Shown here: positions 51,210 to 58,452 of the stretch, piece by piece
Position numbering within the stretch: the stretch's first letter is position 1
Layout of the letters: each line of letters opens with the position of its first letter
Assembly (NCBI RefSeq): GCF_003205205.1
Contig: NZ_QJRL01000005.1
Location: 222,582 to 286,581, forward strand
Length of the DNA: 64,000 nt
From: Pseudomonas sp. LB-090624
GTDB lineage: Bacteria > Pseudomonadota > Gammaproteobacteria > Pseudomonadales > Pseudomonadaceae
Reading direction: 5' to 3'
Made by a program: the position numbers and the translations under genes
Notes under the pieces: generated by a model
Seen by the model: the letters and a program-made list of their open reading frames with translations, nothing else
Told to the model about the DNA's origin: nothing
Database searches by the model: none

Positions 51210-52772
51210 ATGCACCCGTTCATTCACGCCGGTGAGCGCCCAGAGAAGGCTGCTTGCATCCTGGCGTCGACAAATGAAGTGTTGACCTACGGCGAGCTCG
51301 AGGCGCTCGCCAACCAGGGCGCCCATTTACTGCGCAGCCTTGGCCTGAAACGTGGGGATACCGTCGCCGTCGTGCTCGGTAATGATTTTGAGATATTCGT
51401 CGCCGCCTGGGCGACCCAGCGGATCGGCTTGTACATGACTGCCGTCTCGACCAAAACGTCCGTTGATGATCTGGCCTACGTGCTGGGCAACTCCGAAGCT
51501 AAAGTCTTGATTGCTGGCAAGGCTTATACCGACGTTGCCACTCAGGCTGCACAAAAACTCGGTTCCGGTACGCTGCATGTGTTTAGCCATGCCCCAGGTG
51601 ACGTACCGTTTCTCAGTGCCTGCCGGCATTTCCCAAGCAGCATGATCAGCGACACCAGTATCGGTTCCGACATGCTGTATTCGTCGGGAATGACTGGCCG
51701 ACCCAAGGGTGTGAAGCCCCAGTTGCCTGAGGGGCCCATCGAATCCGCTACGGCCTTGATGCAGCTGGGGGAAAGCTTGTACGGAATGAGCATGGCCAGT
51801 AGCTATCTTTCAACCTCTCCGCTGTATCATGCCGCGCCGCTGCGATGGGCAATGGTTATCCATCGGCTGGGTGGCACGGTGGTGATCATGGACCGGTTCG
51901 ACGCCGAGCAGTCGCTCGCGTTGATCGAGCAGCATCGAATCACTCACGCGACCTTCGTGCCCACCCACTTCGTCCGCATGCTGAAGCTCGATCAGAGCAT
52001 TCGCGGCCAATACGATTACGCTTCGCTGCAAGCGGTGATCCACGCTGCTGCACCATGCCCGGTACCGGTGAAGCACGCCATGATCGATTGGTGGGGGCCG
52101 ATTATCTACGAGTATTACTCGGGCACCGAAACCTGTGGTATCACGGCTCTGGATTCAGCGGAGTGGCTCAGCAAACCGGGCTCGGTGGGGCGGGCGGTGC
52201 TGGGTGTGGTGAAGATCGTCGGCCCTGACGGCGAGGAGGTACCCGCCGGCACACAGGGGGATATCTACTTCGCCCACGGGCCTAAGTTCGAGTACCACAA
52301 TGACCCCGAAAAAACCCGTCTGGCCTACAACGACAAAGGCTGGGCGACGCTTAACGATATTGGTTGGGTCGATGAGGAGGGATACCTCTTCATCACCGAT
52401 CGCAAAAGTTTCATGATCATTTCTGGTGGGGTCAATATCTACCCACAGGAGATCGAGAACCACCTGATCACTCATCCGGAGATCGAAGATGCGGCGGTGA
52501 TCGGCGCGCCTGATGATGAAATGGGCGAGCGTGTTGTTGCCGTCGTGCAGCCGAAGGCCGGGGTTGTGCCTAATGATGAGCTTCGCGAGCGATTGAAGCG
52601 CTTCGTCAGGGAGGCGCTCGGCGGCGTCAAGTGCCCACAGCAATTCGATTTTCGCAGTGAGCTTCCGCGCGAACCGACAGGCAAACTGATGAAGCGTCTA
52701 CTGAAAGCCGAGTACGAGGCTGCTCATCAGGCTCAAAAGGATGCGATGCGGGGTGCGTCAGTTCGCGCCTGA
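51210..52772 (+). CDS. Acyl-CoA synthetase (AMP-forming)
   Basis: 520-aa ANL-superfamily ligase. The P-loop is YSSGMTGRPKGVKP (about 152-165; Met replaces the common Thr), with EYYSGTETCGIT (A5), then DIGWVDEEGYLFITDRKSFMI (A7/A8) and the C-terminal catalytic Lys in PTGKLMKR. It activates a carboxylic acid to its CoA thioester, and by pattern resembles the fatty/aryl-acid FadD13-like ligases. It follows the hydratase by 45 nt and precedes a second ligase, so the operon may activate two related acids, such as the parent substrate and a shortened product. Confidence 0.88.
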   Translation: MHPFIHAGERPEKAACILASTNEVLTYGELEALANQGAHLLRSLGLKRGDTVAVVLGNDFEIFVAAWATQRIGLYMTAVSTKTSVDDLAYVLGNSEAKVLIAGKAYTDVATQAAQKLGSGTLHVFSHAPGDVPFLSACRHFPSSMISDTSIGSDMLYSSGMTGRPKGVKPQLPEGPIESATALMQLGESLYGMSMASSYLSTSPLYHAAPLRWAMVIHRLGGTVVIMDRFDAEQSLALIEQHRITHATFVPTHFVRMLKLDQSIRGQYDYASLQAVIHAAAPCPVPVKHAMIDWWGPIIYEYYSGTETCGITALDSAEWLSKPGSVGRAVLGVVKIVGPDGEEVPAGTQGDIYFAHGPKFEYHNDPEKTRLAYNDKGWATLNDIGWVDEEGYLFITDRKSFMIISGGVNIYPQEIENHLITHPEIEDAAVIGAPDDEMGERVVAVVQPKAGVVPNDELRERLKRFVREALGGVKCPQQFDFRSELPREPTGKLMKRLLKAEYEAAHQAQKDAMRGASVRA

Positions 52773-52798
52773 AGCCTTGCTTGTGAGGTCTGCTATAG

Positions 52799-52840
52799 CG
52801 CTTCGCGGCCAAGGCTCAAGCTCCTGCGTGGGCCTTGGCG
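52799..52840 (+). repeat. Hairpin, possibly a decayed REP element
   Basis: GCCAAGGC (52809-52816) pairs with GCCTTGGC (52833-52840). The stretch GCTTCGCGG ... AAGCTCCTGCG (52801-52829) recalls the P. putida REP pattern CTTCGCGG...GCTCCTAC but is degenerate. Located in the 112-nt gap between the two ligase genes. Confidence 0.4.
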
Positions 52841-52884
52841 GTATCTGAACGTGGTCGAGCGCACACCATCGATGAGGTTCCGGG

Positions 52885-54549
52885 ATGAACGATGATTGTT
52901 ACGAGACCAAACCTTGGTTGTCGTGTTATGGCGCAGAAATACCCACAGCTATAGACCCTGAGTTTCCAAGCCTGCTCGCAGCTTTCTTCAGTGCAGTCAA
53001 TGCAGCGCCCGATCAGCCGGCCCTTCATTACTTCGACAGCACGCTGACCTTCCGGCAGCTGGACGAGGCTTCGAGTCGTTTAGCGGCTGAGCTGAACGCG
53101 GGCGGCTTCACACGGGGAGACAGGCTCGGGCTGTATCTGCAGAATAATCCGGCATTTGTGATTGGACAGCTGGCGTGCTGGAAGCTTGGCGGGATCGCTG
53201 TGGCGATCAACCCAATGAACAAGGCCCGCGAACTTGCCTACATTCTCAGGGACAGTGGGGCCCGCGCCTTGCTCTGCCTCGACACGCTCTACAGGGATGT
53301 GGTCGAGGTCGTGCGTCGGGAGGAGCCGGACCTTGTTCCCTTCGTTGTTACTTGTTCCAACCTTGACGGGCAGACGCTCAACGATCACCGGGTCTTGGAT
53401 CGACCCTGCGGGCAATTTTCGACTTCAGGCGTTTTATGCCTGCGAGAGATCGTTGATAGAGGGCGGCTGCTGGCGAGTTGCTGTTTGAGTCACCTGGTCA
53501 GTGACGATGTGGCGATGCTCACCTATACCTCTGGTACGACCGGAAAGCCGAAAGGGGTAATGAACACCCATGGCAACTTGGTTTTCACCGCCCAGACCTA
53601 TCGCGACTGGATTGGCCTGAACGCAACAGACAAAATTCTTGGCATTGCCCCACTGTTCCATGTGACCGGAGCGGTAGCCCACATTGCCTTGTCGTTTTTG
53701 GCGCGGTGCCCCTTGATCCTGGCCCACCGGTTTCATCCGGATGTCATTCTGGACACCCTGCGCCAGCACCGTCCTACCTTCACCATCGGTGCGATCACTG
53801 CCTTCATGAGCCTGATGAAGGCGCCAGGGGCGAAGCGGGATGACTTTTCAAGTTTCAGAGCTATTTACACCGGCGGAGCACCGATGTCTCCCGCCACTGC
53901 CAAGGCGTTCGAAGCCTTTTCTGGGGTCTATCCACACAACGCGTTCGGCATGACGGAAACCTGTTCGCCCACGCACCTGGTACCATTTGGACACCGAGCA
54001 CCGGTCGACCCGCAGTCCGGTGCCATCTCTATCGGTGTTCCCGTCTTCAATACCTGTGTGAGAGTGGTCGATGATGAGGGTCAGGTGGTACCCGTCGGCG
54101 CCAGCGGTGAAATACTGGATCGTGGGCCTCAGGTCATGAAGGGGTATTGGCAACAGCCGCAGGCCACCTTGGCTGCCATGGCTGACGGTTGGCTGAAGAC
54201 GGGCGACGTCGGATTCATGGATGAAAAAGGCTGGTTCTATCTGATTGACCGCAAGAAGGACATGATTAACGTGTCCGGGTACAAAGTGTGGCCACGTGAA
54301 GTGGAAGACGTGCTCTACCGTCATCCTGCCGTTTTCGAGGCGTTGGTGGTTGGCGTGCCCGATGACTATCGGGGAGAGAGCGTCAAGGCAGTGGTTTCTT
54401 TGAAACCAGGCTGTCAGGCTAGCGAAGCCGACTTGATTGAGCACTGCAAGGCGCATCTTGCCGCCTACAAATACCCGCGCACTGTGGAGATGTTGGCAGA
54501 GTTGCCGAAGTCCGCGACGGGTAAGCTGATGCGTAGAAGCGTGCGTTGA
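52885..54549 (+). CDS. Acyl-CoA synthetase (AMP-forming), second copy
   Basis: 554-aa ANL ligase. P-loop TYTSGTTGKPKGVMNTH (about 212-228), A5 motif FGMTETCSPTHLVP, A8 region TGDVGFMDEKGWFYLIDRKKDMI and terminal catalytic Lys in SATGKLMRR. It is only distantly similar to the preceding ligase, with a longer N-terminal part. Presumably it activates the entry acid or a side product of the same pathway. It closes the plus-strand acyl-CoA operon; no obvious T-rich terminator follows. The start ATG 52885 lies after GGTTCCGGG, a weak ribosome site. Confidence 0.88.
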   Translation: MNDDCYETKPWLSCYGAEIPTAIDPEFPSLLAAFFSAVNAAPDQPALHYFDSTLTFRQLDEASSRLAAELNAGGFTRGDRLGLYLQNNPAFVIGQLACWKLGGIAVAINPMNKARELAYILRDSGARALLCLDTLYRDVVEVVRREEPDLVPFVVTCSNLDGQTLNDHRVLDRPCGQFSTSGVLCLREIVDRGRLLASCCLSHLVSDDVAMLTYTSGTTGKPKGVMNTHGNLVFTAQTYRDWIGLNATDKILGIAPLFHVTGAVAHIALSFLARCPLILAHRFHPDVILDTLRQHRPTFTIGAITAFMSLMKAPGAKRDDFSSFRAIYTGGAPMSPATAKAFEAFSGVYPHNAFGMTETCSPTHLVPFGHRAPVDPQSGAISIGVPVFNTCVRVVDDEGQVVPVGASGEILDRGPQVMKGYWQQPQATLAAMADGWLKTGDVGFMDEKGWFYLIDRKKDMINVSGYKVWPREVEDVLYRHPAVFEALVVGVPDDYRGESVKAVVSLKPGCQASEADLIEHCKAHLAAYKYPRTVEMLAELPKSATGKLMRRSVR

Positions 54550-54885
54550 AGTAACCGACGGATGACAGCACTGTGCGGTGGCACCCCGCTGTTAACTTTG
54601 ACAGTCACCCGTTAACGCCTCGCGCGCAACATTGGTCGGACCTGTGGCATCACCGTGTGCAAAGACGACCCATTGGCGGGGCCACGAACGGTTAGATTTA
54701 CTAATAGAACTAGAATTCCTGTTCCTGTATAGTTTATTGGCATCCTTCATACGCCTGGGTGGTTTGTGGCTGCCAGGGCAGGGGAGCGATGGCAAAGCGG
54801 GTGAATAGATCATTGCATTCATGAGGTTTGAGTTTCGGTAAGCCAAGTATTGGCGTTGATAAATAATAAAAAGGTAGGCATCAGT
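54550..54885. other. 336-bp AT-rich intergenic region with promoter/operator signals
   Basis: No credible gene. It contains two GTTAAC hexamers (54591-54596 and 54611-54616) 14 nt apart, the operator-like sequence at 54706-54723, and a TATAGT hexamer at 54727-54732 that could be a -10 element. The second half becomes clearly richer in A and T than the operon before it. Confidence 0.6.
54706..54723. promoter_or_regulatory. Near-palindrome GAACTAGAATTCCTGTTC, operator candidate copy 1
   Basis: An 18-bp imperfect palindrome of the form GAAC-NN-GAATTC-NN-GTTC, just upstream of a TATAGT hexamer (54727-54732), so a bound repressor would overlap the promoter of the esterase gene. A sister site at 56667-56684 shares 16 of 18 bases. 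Confidence 0.6.
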
Positions 54886-56463
54886 ATGCGGAAAAATGCA
54901 CTGGGTGGGATGGCTGGTTTGGTTGTGCTAACCCTGGTGGCGAGTCGTTTATCGCTGGCTGCTCCCGTGGTATCAACAAGCGAAGGGATGTTGTCAGGGC
55001 TCTCTGCAGGCGGGGTTGTTTCATTTCTGGGGATTCCATACGCGGCACCGCCGGTGGGTTCGCTCCGCTGGCGCGCTCCAGAGCCCGTGTCTTCCTGGAC
55101 GGGAACTCGCAAGGCACAAGCCTTTCAGAGCAGTTGCTATCAGCCCGAAGCGCCTGAATTCGGTCCCTATTCTCGCGAATTTCTAGCGACACCGCCGCCG
55201 AGTGAAGACTGCCTTTATCTCAACGTCTGGGCGCCCGAAGATCGCTCTAAACGCTATCCAGTAATGGTTTGGTTACACGGCGGTGGTTTCATCGGTGGCT
55301 CAGGTGCTGTTCCCATTTACAATGGGTCACAGCTCGCGAAGCAAGGCGTGGTAGTGGTCACGGTAAACTATCGTCTTGGGCCATTTGGTTTTTTAACGCA
55401 CCCTGCCTTGGCGGCAGAAAATACGGATAAGTTATCAGGTAATTATGGGCTGCTTGATCAGATAGCGGCCTTGAAATGGGTGCGTGCCAACATCTCCCAG
55501 TTTGGTGGTGACGCGAAAAATATTACGCTGACTGGCCAATCTGCGGGGGCTATTTCGACGGCTTACCTGACCTCATCGCCGCTGGCCCAAGGGCTATTCG
55601 CGAAAGCCATTTTACAAAGCCCGGTCACGCTGGGTGGGCAAATACCCGATACCGCAAGTGCCGAAAGGGATGGGTTGTCCTTCGGTAAGTACTTTGGCAT
55701 CACCACGGCCCGCGAACTACGACAATTGCCCGCGAAAGAAATAGCGCAAGCAATATGGCTACCTTTTGTATCGTCAAACTTACCAAAAATTCAATTCCAG
55801 CCACACCTTGATGGATGGGCGATCACAGAGAATTTTTTGTCTTATCATTCGAAGCATTTGTTAAAAATCCCACTGATCATCGGTTTCACAGCCGATGAGG
55901 CCCTGACGCAACTCCCTCAGAACAAATCAGATTTTGTCAAATGGGTTAAGGGGAGGTTTGGCGATTTTGCGGAACGGCTTCTGGCGCTCTATCCCCATGA
56001 CGCTGACGCTCAAGCAGCGTCTTCAGCCAAGGCCTTGGACAGAGACTGCTATATGGTATCGCTCAGTTTCTGGGCACAGCAGGTGACGCAGCATACGGAT
56101 CATCCGGTGTACACCTATCTGTTCACGCACGTTCCCCCCGCGGCCGCCGGGCGATCCTTCGGTGCATTTCATACCGCCGAAGTGCCTTACCTGTTCAACG
56201 TCCTCGATAGAACCAGTCGCCCTTACGAGGCAGCTGATAGCAAGATGGCGAGCGTCATCCAAGGTTACTGGGCCGCTTTCATGAGCCGTACTGGTATAGA
56301 CAGTGCTGGAGGTGGAGACGCGTCCTGGACGCCTGCCAATGCCCGACCCGACAACGTGATGAGGTTGGATATCAACCCTCACATGGACCACGCAGCGTCG
56401 ACTGTGCAACGGCAAGAAGTGCTGCGCGCTTACTTTGAGAGAGCGGAGGGCTTGACAAATTGA
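54886..56463 (+). CDS. Secreted type B carboxylesterase
   Basis: 525 aa with a signal peptide (about 1-26). Type B carboxylesterase signatures: SEDCLYLNVWAP (about 106-117), nucleophile Ser219 in TGQSAGAIS, acidic residue Glu338 in GFTADEA and His429 in GAFHTAEVPYLF. It hydrolyses esters outside the cytoplasm. I chose ATG 54886 after AAGGTAGG rather than a TTG at 54850. Codon use (many AAA, AAT, TTT, TTA) is noticeably more AT-rich than in neighbouring genes, hinting at separate acquisition. It is followed by the LLM/GH3 genes, sharing an operator-like sequence with them. Confidence 0.9.
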   Translation: MRKNALGGMAGLVVLTLVASRLSLAAPVVSTSEGMLSGLSAGGVVSFLGIPYAAPPVGSLRWRAPEPVSSWTGTRKAQAFQSSCYQPEAPEFGPYSREFLATPPPSEDCLYLNVWAPEDRSKRYPVMVWLHGGGFIGGSGAVPIYNGSQLAKQGVVVVTVNYRLGPFGFLTHPALAAENTDKLSGNYGLLDQIAALKWVRANISQFGGDAKNITLTGQSAGAISTAYLTSSPLAQGLFAKAILQSPVTLGGQIPDTASAERDGLSFGKYFGITTARELRQLPAKEIAQAIWLPFVSSNLPKIQFQPHLDGWAITENFLSYHSKHLLKIPLIIGFTADEALTQLPQNKSDFVKWVKGRFGDFAERLLALYPHDADAQAASSAKALDRDCYMVSLSFWAQQVTQHTDHPVYTYLFTHVPPAAAGRSFGAFHTAEVPYLFNVLDRTSRPYEAADSKMASVIQGYWAAFMSRTGIDSAGGGDASWTPANARPDNVMRLDINPHMDHAASTVQRQEVLRAYFERAEGLTN

Positions 56464-56532
56464 CCTCTCAATTTGCGTAGCGCGAGGATCAATTCATAGG
56501 TTGACGATGCCAATGGCAGATGCTAGCTTTGG

Positions 56533-56558
56533 TTAAATAGAACGATGATTCTATTTAA
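56533..56558. promoter_or_regulatory. 26-bp AT-rich palindrome after the esterase gene
   Basis: TTAAATAGAA (56533-56542) and TTCTATTTAA (56549-56558) are perfect 10-bp arms around CGATGA. It is 70 nt after the esterase stop and 150 nt before the LLM start. No T-run follows, so a protein-binding site is more likely than a terminator. Confidence 0.5.
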
Positions 56559-56563
56559 GGGTT

Positions 56564-56591
56564 GGCCTCCCTCAGCTTTTGGGAGGGAGCC
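56564..56591 (+). terminator. Hairpin between the esterase and LLM genes
   Basis: CTCCCTC (56567-56573) pairs with GAGGGAG (56583-56589), extendable by GG/CC past a bulged C. TTTT lies in the loop rather than after the stem. Weak terminator or attenuator candidate. Confidence 0.4.
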
Positions 56592-56666
56592 TCTGACATC
56601 ATCGTTACAGCCAGATTCTTCCCTGCGGGGAGGTGCGTGATTGGCTACCTGTTTGATTTATTAACA

Positions 56667-56684
56667 GAACTAGAATTCTGGTTC
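56667..56684. promoter_or_regulatory. Near-palindrome GAACTAGAATTCTGGTTC, operator candidate copy 2
   Basis: An 18-bp palindrome with one mismatched pair (GAAC-T-AGAATTCT-G-GTTC), 25 nt before the LLM start codon and close to the ribosome site. It shares 16 of 18 bases with 54706-54723, suggesting one regulator controls both genes. Confidence 0.62.
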
Positions 56685-56708
56685 ACAAAACAAAAAAGGA
56701 CTCGCGCC

Positions 56709-57803
56709 ATGCGCTTTTCAGTTTTCCTCGTTGGAAGGTCTACCTGCGTTCAAGAAGACAAGCCAGTGATGGATGCCCTGGTGGACCACGCTCGGCAGGC
56801 GGATGCACTGGGCTTTGATGCCGTGTTCATGCCGGATCACCACTTTACCGGCTACGCCCCGATGTCTAGTGATCCGTTTCTGTTCGCTGCCTACTTGGCA
56901 GGTCAGTTGAAGCGGGTCCACTTCGGGATGTCGGTGACAACTGTTCCGTTGCATCACCCGGTGCGATTTGCCGAGCGTGTCAACCTGCTCGACCAACTGA
57001 CCGAGGGGCGCTTGCTGGTCGGCATCGGCAGCGGTACTACACCGGAAGAAATGATTGGCTTTGGCGTCAACTACAAAAATGCCTCGGCGATGCTGCAAGA
57101 AAACCTGGACCTGGTGCTGCGCTTGTGGAACAAGCAAACCGAAGATGAGCCAATCACATTCGAGACGGGCCACTACAAGGGAGCTGTGGTTCAGCGGATT
57201 GTACCCACTGCTTATCAGCGTCCTTTCAACCGGATCATGCCGGTTGCCTTACGTGAAACCAGTATGCAGCGTGCTGCTGATATGGGCTGCCCTGCGTTTA
57301 TCCCAGCTTTCACGCCGCCGGTGCCGGCCAGTGCCGAACCTTTCGAGCACCTCAGCCTCTACTTCAATCGCTACAAGGCAGCACTTTTGGCAGCCGGCCA
57401 CACGCAGGAAGTCATCGACCACTGCCTGTCCTGGACGACTCATACCTATCAATGTGTACACGTAGCACCCAGTGATGACCAGGCAGAAGAAGAGTTGCAG
57501 CAGATTCTGGTGGCATACAAGCGCGCTATCGAGCGCGAGCACACCTTCAACAAGCGCGCTGAACAGATCAGCGGGGTACAGCTGCAGCCTCACCCTGACT
57601 GCTTCAGCCGCGACTGGATCAAAACCTGGTGTCTGCATGGCAGCCCTGACACGGTCGCAGCTGAGCTTGAGAAGCATCGCCAATTGGGCATCGGTAATGT
57701 CTTGATGGGCTTCACCAACGGGCCGTTAACCGCGGAGCGTATTCGTTTCAGCGAACAGTCGATGAGCCTGTTCGCCCGCGAAGTCATGCCGCGTTTCAAG
57801 TGA
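56709..57803 (+). CDS. LLM-class flavin-dependent monooxygenase (bacterial luciferase-like)
   Basis: 364-aa TIM-barrel protein using reduced FMN and O2. It opens MRFSVFLVGRSTCVQ and has the luciferase-like pattern HARQADALGFDAVFMPDHHF, then RVHFGMSVTTVPLHHPVRFAE, then LLDQLTEGRLLVGIGSGTTPEE. C-terminal LHGSPDTVAAELEKHRQLGIGNVLMGF completes the family. ATG 56709 follows AAGGA; long in-frame extensions upstream carry no luciferase-like sequence and cross the operator. The FMN reductase encoded next should supply its FMNH2. Substrate, perhaps a terpenoid- or ketone-type aglycone, is inference. Confidence 0.87.
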   Translation: MRFSVFLVGRSTCVQEDKPVMDALVDHARQADALGFDAVFMPDHHFTGYAPMSSDPFLFAAYLAGQLKRVHFGMSVTTVPLHHPVRFAERVNLLDQLTEGRLLVGIGSGTTPEEMIGFGVNYKNASAMLQENLDLVLRLWNKQTEDEPITFETGHYKGAVVQRIVPTAYQRPFNRIMPVALRETSMQRAADMGCPAFIPAFTPPVPASAEPFEHLSLYFNRYKAALLAAGHTQEVIDHCLSWTTHTYQCVHVAPSDDQAEEELQQILVAYKRAIEREHTFNKRAEQISGVQLQPHPDCFSRDWIKTWCLHGSPDTVAAELEKHRQLGIGNVLMGFTNGPLTAERIRFSEQSMSLFAREVMPRFK

Positions 57804-57822
57804 TTCGAGAGTGAGTCCAATC

Positions 57823-58452
57823 ATGCAGAACCTAAAAGTCAGACCCTTCGTGCAGGCCCAGGGCCCACTCATCATTGGCATCGGTGGTACCACCCGCCCC
57901 AATTCCAGTACTGAAAAAGCATTGGCGTGCAGCCTGCGCGCGGCTGCTTTGCGCGGCGCTCGGACGAAGCTGTTCGGCGGGCGTGAGCTGGCGGCTCTGC
58001 CGCCCTTCAATCCGGAGATCAGTGAGCGTACTGCTGAACAGAAGGCATTCATAGAAGCGGTTCGACAGGCTGACGGCATCATCATCGCTACCCCGGGTTA
58101 TCACGGCGGCGTCTCTGGCCTGGTCAAGAATGCGCTCGATCTCCTGGAAGATTTGCGCTGCGATGCCAGGGTGTATTTCGATGGCCGTGCAGTTGGCTGT
58201 ATTGTCACCGCCGCGGGTTGGCAGGGCTGCAATACGACCCTGGGTGCGTTGCGCTCGATCGTGCATGCGATGCGAGGATGGCCGACGCCGTTGGGCGTCA
58301 CGCTTAATACAGCGGGCACCCCCATGTTCGATGATCTTGGGCAATGCCTTAATGCCGCTGCTCAACAGTCGCTTGAAACCTTGGCAGAGCAGACCATGAG
58401 CGTTCCCACATCTTATATCCGGCCAGTTGAGGCGGAGAGCTGCCATGCATAG
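57823..58452 (+). CDS. NAD(P)H-dependent FMN reductase
   Basis: 209-aa flavodoxin-fold reductase. Phosphate-binding loop GIGGTTRPNSSTEKAL (about 19-34), flavin-contact PGYHGGVSGLVKNALDLL (about 91-108) and a GRAVGCIVTAAGWQG segment match the NADPH-dependent FMN reductase family (SsuE/MsuE-type partners). I chose ATG 57823, 19 nt after the LLM stop, over GTG 57811. It should supply reduced FMN to the LLM monooxygenase. Its 3' end overlaps the GH3 start by 8 nt, so the three genes are one translationally linked unit. Confidence 0.88.
   Translation: MQNLKVRPFVQAQGPLIIGIGGTTRPNSSTEKALACSLRAAALRGARTKLFGGRELAALPPFNPEISERTAEQKAFIEAVRQADGIIIATPGYHGGVSGLVKNALDLLEDLRCDARVYFDGRAVGCIVTAAGWQGCNTTLGALRSIVHAMRGWPTPLGVTLNTAGTPMFDDLGQCLNAAAQQSLETLAEQTMSVPTSYIRPVEAESCHA

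Noticed and set aside
54592..54846. 84-codon minus-strand open frame in the 336-bp intergenic region
   Set aside because: No ribosome site, no domain and it would cover the operator/promoter signals.
56562..56708. N-terminal extension of the LLM monooxygenase in frame from 56562
   Set aside because: It would translate through the hairpin and the operator-like palindrome; luciferase-family similarity starts at MRFSVF (56709).
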